NCBI RefSeq assembly: GCF_014656215.1
Contig: NZ_BNBZ01000014.1
Span: forward strand, 62,001-126,000
Direction of reading: 5' to 3'
DNA: 64,000 nucleotides
Source of the DNA: Streptomyces zaomyceticus
GTDB taxonomy: Bacteria; Actinomycetota; Actinomycetes; Streptomycetales; Streptomycetaceae
The position numbers and the translations under genes are program-made. Below, in pieces: positions 63,506 through 64,000 of this stretch; within the stretch, counting starts at the first letter, position 1; every line of letters starts with the position of its first letter. Below the pieces are notes generated by a model. That model saw only the letters and a list, made by a program, of their open reading frames with translations. It made no database searches and was not told the origin of the DNA.

Positions 63506-64000
63506 CTAGGCCGCCTTCGTCAGCGCCTGTTCCAGGTCCGCCCACAGGTCCTCGACGTGCTCGATGCCGACCGAGATCCGGACCGTGCCGGGGCCGATCC
63601 CGGCCGCCGCGAGGGCCGCCGCGTCGAGCTGGTGGTGGGAGGTGGAGGCCGGGTGCATCACGAGGGTCTTCACATCGCCGAGGGAGACGCTGAGGGAGGC
63701 GAGCCGTACGGCCTCGACGAAGGTACGGCCCGCGTCCCGGCCGCCCACGAGGTCGACGGAGACCACTCCGCCGCCGCCACGGGGCAGCAGCCGCGCGGCG
63801 ATCTCCCGGTCGGGGTGGCTCGACAGGGCGGGGTGGCGCACGGCCGCGACCGCCGGGTGCGTGGAGAGCCGGGCGGCCAGGTCGGCGGCGCTCGCGCACT
63901 GGCGCTCCATGCGCAGGGACAGGGTCTGCATGCCGCGCAGGGTGAGCCAGGCGGCGAACGGGTCGGTGGACGCGCCCTGTTCGACGGAGTGGCGGCGGAT
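63506..64000 (-). CDS. Transsulfuration-type PLP enzyme, C-terminal part (partial)
   Basis: The last 164 codons; the rest lies beyond the right edge. IRRHSVEQGASTDPFAAWLTLRGMQTLSLRMERQCASAADLAARL and VRLASLSVSLGDVKTLVMHPASTSHHQL, then GIGPGTVRISVGIEHVEDLWADLEQAL, are the conserved C-terminal blocks of the Cys/Met metabolism family. That family includes cystathionine gamma-synthase/lyase, O-acetylhomoserine sulfhydrylase and methionine gamma-lyase. The SLGDVKTL and HPASTSH stretch resembles the gamma-lyase/sulfhydrylase group. The PLP lysine is not in the window, so the exact enzyme cannot be decided. Confidence 0.9.
   Translation of the reverse strand: MRRHSVEQGASTDPFAAWLTLRGMQTLSLRMERQCASAADLAARLSTHPAVAAVRHPALSSHPDREIAARLLPRGGGGVVSVDLVGGRDAGRTFVEAVRLASLSVSLGDVKTLVMHPASTSHHQLDAAALAAAGIGPGTVRISVGIEHVEDLWADLEQALTKAA

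Noticed and set aside
1..64000. tRNA genes, rRNA, IS elements, CRISPR arrays
   Set aside because: No TpsiC-arm-like GGTTCGAATCC blocks in cloverleaf context, no transposase or integrase proteins, and no regularly spaced repeats were found by eye.

Overview
The window is a high-GC actinobacterial chromosome, almost certainly Streptomyces. Third codon positions are nearly all G or C. GTG and even TTG starts are common, several genes look leaderless, and the neighbourhood carries Streptomyces-typical families: a DUF397/Scr1-like module, a SpoIIE-type phosphatase, SseB, DUF2630, DUF6126 and many secreted proteins. Single-copy housekeeping genes (metG, aspS, ribosomal protein bL37) are mixed with accessory loci. 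No rRNA, tRNA, insertion sequence, CRISPR array or prophage was recognised.

Layout. 0-3.5 kb: end of cbiD, a hypothetical gene, a 24-residue bL37 ORF, and cobM-cobL (corrin ring methylation) with a DUF6126 micro-protein. 3.5-7.1 kb: a flavin-dependent monooxygenase/FMN reductase pair behind a MarR-like operator, a universal stress protein, and a MerR-PP2C fusion. 7.2-10.6 kb: a VOC protein, a DrrAB-type ABC exporter and two small membrane proteins. 10.7-13.1 kb: an Rrf2 regulator, MFS pump and RidA cluster with two copies of one inverted repeat. 13.2-18.8 kb: a surface protein, a MocR regulator divergent from an alpha/beta hydrolase with paired direct repeats between them, then small membrane, lipoprotein and EEP genes. 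18.8-24 kb: DUF2630, a FUSC-type membrane protein, an APC permease and an unknown protein. 24-28.5 kb: PhoX phosphatase with a candidate PHO box, and a VWA protein on a long acidic stalk. 28.7-33.5 kb: a two-gene aromatic hydroxylase/methyltransferase cluster and an OmpR/HK pair.

33.6-40.8 kb: metG, a secreted protein, DoxX, an HxlR regulator divergent from an MFS pump, a CitG-like protein and an exported intradiol dioxygenase. 40.8-45.4 kb: the most accessory-looking stretch. It has DUF397 + XRE (Scr1-like) divergent from an RsbW-like ATPase, an HTH protein with a structured leader, a 5'-truncated gene, and two unknown genes. 45.5-53.4 kb: aspS, a multi-domain SpoIIE phosphatase, an MBL hydrolase, an AI-2E transporter, a pirin lacking its first metal-binding segment, and SseB. 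53.7-56.5 kb: a three-gene ESX-like module (small helical protein, DUF1023 alpha/beta hydrolase with helical N-terminus, lipoprotein). 56.7-64 kb: an acyl-CoA dehydrogenase, an M18 aminopeptidase, small proteins, a thioredoxin-NHL protein, a LURP-one protein and the end of a transsulfuration PLP enzyme.

Overall logic. Most units are one to three genes, often with 4-base start/stop overlaps and with convergent pairs separated by strong hairpins. Several local regulators sit beside the genes they probably control (Rrf2, MocR, HxlR, XRE/DUF397), and palindromes or repeats are visible in the expected places. The most notable observations are the paired Rrf2-type sites, the MocR direct repeats, the PHO box at phoX, the in-frame-deleted pirin, the headless gene at 43.7 kb, the unknown N-terminal domain on the methyltransferase, and the ESX-like triplet.
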